From NCBI GenBank assembly GCA_003250235.1, contig QKGY01000357.1, positions 1 through 6,847 of the forward strand: 6,847 bases of DNA. The letters are read 5' to 3'. Positions within the stretch are counted from its first letter, which is position 1. Each line of letters opens with the position of its first letter. This document shows, piece after piece, positions 5,539 to 6,847 of the stretch. This stretch comes from Desulfuromonadaceae bacterium. Its GTDB lineage: Bacteria > Desulfobacterota > Desulfuromonadia > Desulfuromonadales > SZUA-540. A model generated the notes under the pieces. The model did not search any database. It saw nothing but the letters and a program-made list of their open reading frames with translations, and was not told the DNA's origin. The translations under genes and the position numbers were made by a program.

Positions 5539-6233
5539 GTCCGGATGCGTCTTTGCGGTTCAGACAGCTGGTGGACAACGCCCTGACACATCTCACCTGG
5601 CATGCCGAGGTCGTGCGGGAGCTGGGGGTGGAAGGGATCAGCCAGGTCTGGGATGAGAATCCGGCCTGGTATCTCTGGCTGGGGGGGCGGGCTTACCTGC
5701 TCAGGTACCCCGGCCTGGAGGAATACGGGAACGAACTCACCGCGGTTTTACATGCCTTTCCGACCGCCGAGGAACTCGACGATAGCTCATACAGCGCGAC
5801 AGAGCTGCGTCTGCTGGAGCCGGAGCACTTCGATCACGCGACGATGACACCGCGCTTCGAATCTTTCGAGCGCTTCGCCGAGGCCTTCATCATCGGAGAA
5901 TTGACGGTCGTACCGGGCCCTCTGGGTGTTGCCAGCCTGACGGCTTCGAGTTACCGCCATAAATGGGATCTGACCTGGCGGTTTACCGATGTCTTTGTGG
6001 CGTTGCTGTCGTTTTATCGGCGATCGGCTCCGGTAAAGGCCCCCTTGGGATTTTCCCCTCAACAAGGGGTGAGCAGCGTCTTTATTCCCTTCGAGGAGAA
6101 ATCAGCCGGCGGGTTCGTCCCTCCAGCAGGGAGCGGTCCGACCCGCAGCCTGCCGTATCCGGCCCACTGGCGCCAGCTGGCACAGGGAAAGGCTCGCTGC
6201 AGCGCTACCGGTACCTGCTCCTGCAGTCACTGA
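5535..6233 (+). CDS. Cytoplasmic protein of unknown family with a candidate -1 frameshift near its end
   Basis: The protein has 232 residues in the zero frame. The ATG at 5535 overlaps the previous stop as ATGA, and AAAGGGGG just upstream serves as ribosome binding site. It has no signal peptide or membrane helix. The first 165 residues look mainly helical: FRQLVDNALTHLTWHAEVV, ENPAWYLWLGGRAYLLRYPG and FERFAEAFIIGE, then WRFTDVFVALLSFYRR. The last 65 are looser and proline-rich. The size and helical content recall cytoplasmic assembly chaperones for exported redox enzymes, but I see no diagnostic TorD motif, so this is only an idea. The zero-frame end is an odd Cys-rich tail, CSATGTCSCSH. The -1 frame from 6191 instead gives LQRYRYLLLQSLKSRSDF to a TAG at 6251-6253, a typical helical end. 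The switch point carries G GGA AAG (6185-6191). Confidence 0.72.
   Translation: MSPDASLRFRQLVDNALTHLTWHAEVVRELGVEGISQVWDENPAWYLWLGGRAYLLRYPGLEEYGNELTAVLHAFPTAEELDDSSYSATELRLLEPEHFDHATMTPRFESFERFAEAFIIGELTVVPGPLGVASLTASSYRHKWDLTWRFTDVFVALLSFYRRSAPVKAPLGFSPQQGVSSVFIPFEEKSAGGFVPPAGSGPTRSLPYPAHWRQLAQGKARCSATGTCSCSH
6185..6191 (+). promoter_or_regulatory. Candidate -1 ribosomal frameshift heptamer G GGA AAG
   Basis: In the reading frame of the gene starting at 5535, bases 6185-6191 read G GGA AAG, the X XXY YYZ form. The same heptamer is the known slip site of the lambda G/GT tail genes. Slippage would replace a 13-residue Cys-rich tail with a 20-residue helical one and give a 239-residue protein. 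Just downstream are a 10-bp palindrome CGCTGCAGCG (6195-6204) and a second CTGCAG (6221-6226) that could pair with the first as a stimulating hairpin. A one-base A deletion at this spot would leave the same picture. Confidence 0.35.
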
Positions 6234-6242
6234 AAAGTCGTT

Positions 6243-6277
6243 CGGACTTCTAGGTGTCCGTGATTTTTTGTTTATTT
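6243..6277 (+). terminator. Weak intrinsic terminator after the operon
   Basis: CGGAC (6243-6247) and GTCCG (6256-6260) form a 5-bp GC-rich stem with an 8-base loop. TGATTTTTTGTTTATTT follows. The stem is short but the T-tract is good. It overlaps the stop codon of the -1 frame at 6251-6253. The stronger hairpin at 6303 would catch read-through. Confidence 0.4.
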
Positions 6278-6302
6278 GGTCGTAATGCTGGAAATTATGA
6301 TA

Positions 6303-6350
6303 AAAACACAGAAAGCGCCTTTCTTTTTCAGAAGGCGCTTTCTGTGTTTT
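6303..6350. terminator. Bidirectional intrinsic terminator, perfect 19-bp stem
   Basis: Arms at 6303-6321 and 6332-6350 pair perfectly over 19 bp with a 10-base loop. The core GAAAGCGCC is flanked by an A-rich left side and a T-rich right side. Reading plus, the stem closes in TGTGTTTT; reading minus, it closes in TGTGTTTTTAT. It lies between the plus-strand operon and the convergent minus-strand gene ending at 6401, so it can stop both transcripts. Confidence 0.9.
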
Positions 6351-6400
6351 AACGCTTGGATCTTAAGACGGTTTTTCTTTTTTTGTCGCTGAAACTCGGA

Positions 6401-6847
6401 TCAGGTATTGGCTTCGAGGACGAAGTACGCGCCGTCCGTCGTTTGGCTGCCGTCGATCTTGATGAAGAGTTCGCCTGCCGGTGACGTGTTGGTATTGCAG
6501 GATTCGTCCGTTGTTGCCGTGTTGGTTGAACTGCAGCCCAGCGTGGTGAACGCGTCCGGATAGACATAGAGATCGGCGTTGTCGGATAAGCCGGTGAGGC
6601 TGATGGCATAGGCGTTGTCGGTAAACAGCCCGGTCATCTTGAAATAGAGTGGTCCGGCGGCGACCTTCCCACGATAGGAAACCAGGGACATCGTCTCCGG
6701 CGTCGCTGCGACGACAATAGGATTGTCCAGCGTGCCGAGAGCGGGTCCGTCAAAGTCATAGGCTGTGAGCGTATCGGTGATGGTCGTTGACGAAGCGGAG
6801 ATGTTCTCCACGTCACGCACCACCCCGAGACCGGAGACGTAGTCGCG
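6401..6847 (-). CDS. C-terminal part of a secreted protein with a pre-peptidase C-terminal (PPC)-like domain
   Basis: The frame is open to the right edge, so this is the last 148 residues of a longer protein. The internal GTG at 6823 is not a real start. Residues about 60-145 of the fragment form a PPC-like beta-sandwich: RGKVAAGPLYFKMTG, NAYAISLTGLSDNADLYVY, LGCSSTNTATTDESCN, AGELFIKIDGSQTTDGAYF. The SLTGLS-x-x-ADLYVY-D core followed by an SSTN ... DESC segment is typical of PPC domains at the C-termini of secreted bacterial proteases and adhesins. C105 and C117 could form the usual loop disulfide. The upstream part (DVENISASSTTITDTLTAYDF) is a linker or the end of another beta domain. The domain usually aids secretion or binding and is not catalytic; what the whole protein does depends on sequence outside the window. 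Confidence 0.8.
   Translation of the reverse strand, partial: RDYVSGLGVVRDVENISASSTTITDTLTAYDFDGPALGTLDNPIVVAATPETMSLVSYRGKVAAGPLYFKMTGLFTDNAYAISLTGLSDNADLYVYPDAFTTLGCSSTNTATTDESCNTNTSPAGELFIKIDGSQTTDGAYFVLEANT

Noticed and set aside
1..6847. CRISPR array, insertion sequence, tRNA or rRNA gene
   Set aside because: No regularly spaced repeats, terminal inverted repeats with transposase, or RNA gene signatures were seen on either strand.

Overview
The window looks like a piece of a Gram-negative, probably anaerobic, deltaproteobacterial chromosome (Desulfuromonadales-like: Geobacter, Pelobacter or Desulfuromonas relatives). This rests on style only: a Tat-exported metallo-beta-lactamase-fold enzyme, a secreted protein with a pre-peptidase C-terminal-like domain, a beta-propeller protein and the codon use. 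No marker gene is present, so the placement is an inference.

The window has two halves. The left half (1 to about 2650) is AT-richer, loosely packed and accessory in character. It holds the C-terminal end of a beta-propeller-like protein (1-402), a two-helix membrane frame without a proper start (399-598), a small ORF and a longer ORF that may be one frame-broken gene (683-826 and 823-1296), a strong hairpin (1314-1339), a probable secreted HExxH metallopeptidase (1467-2195), and a stretch that reads like protein but carries an in-frame TGA (2377-2658).

The right half (2650 to 6300) is GC-rich and compact and holds one plus-strand operon. A candidate sigma-70 promoter (2655-2683), with an inverted repeat just upstream, leads into a leader of about 200 bases. 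Four genes follow: a Tat-exported MBL-fold hydrolase of the COG1237 / dihydropterin phosphate synthase-like group (2901-3959), an integral membrane protein of about 10 helices (4026-5237), a 102-residue acidic protein (5230-5538) and a cytoplasmic protein of about 232 residues (5535-6233). The last three are joined by stop/start overlaps (8 and 4 bases), so they are probably translated in a coupled way. The layout suggests one functional unit: a periplasmic metal-dependent enzyme, a membrane partner and two cytoplasmic partners or assembly factors. I do not recognise the last three families and assign them no reaction.

The end of the fourth gene carries G GGA AAG, the same heptamer used for -1 frameshifting in the lambda G/GT tail genes. 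The -1 frame behind it encodes a convincing helical tail. This is either programmed frameshifting or a one-base indel. A perfect 19-bp hairpin (6303-6350) then separates the operon from a convergent minus-strand gene that runs off the right edge and encodes the C-terminus of a secreted protein.
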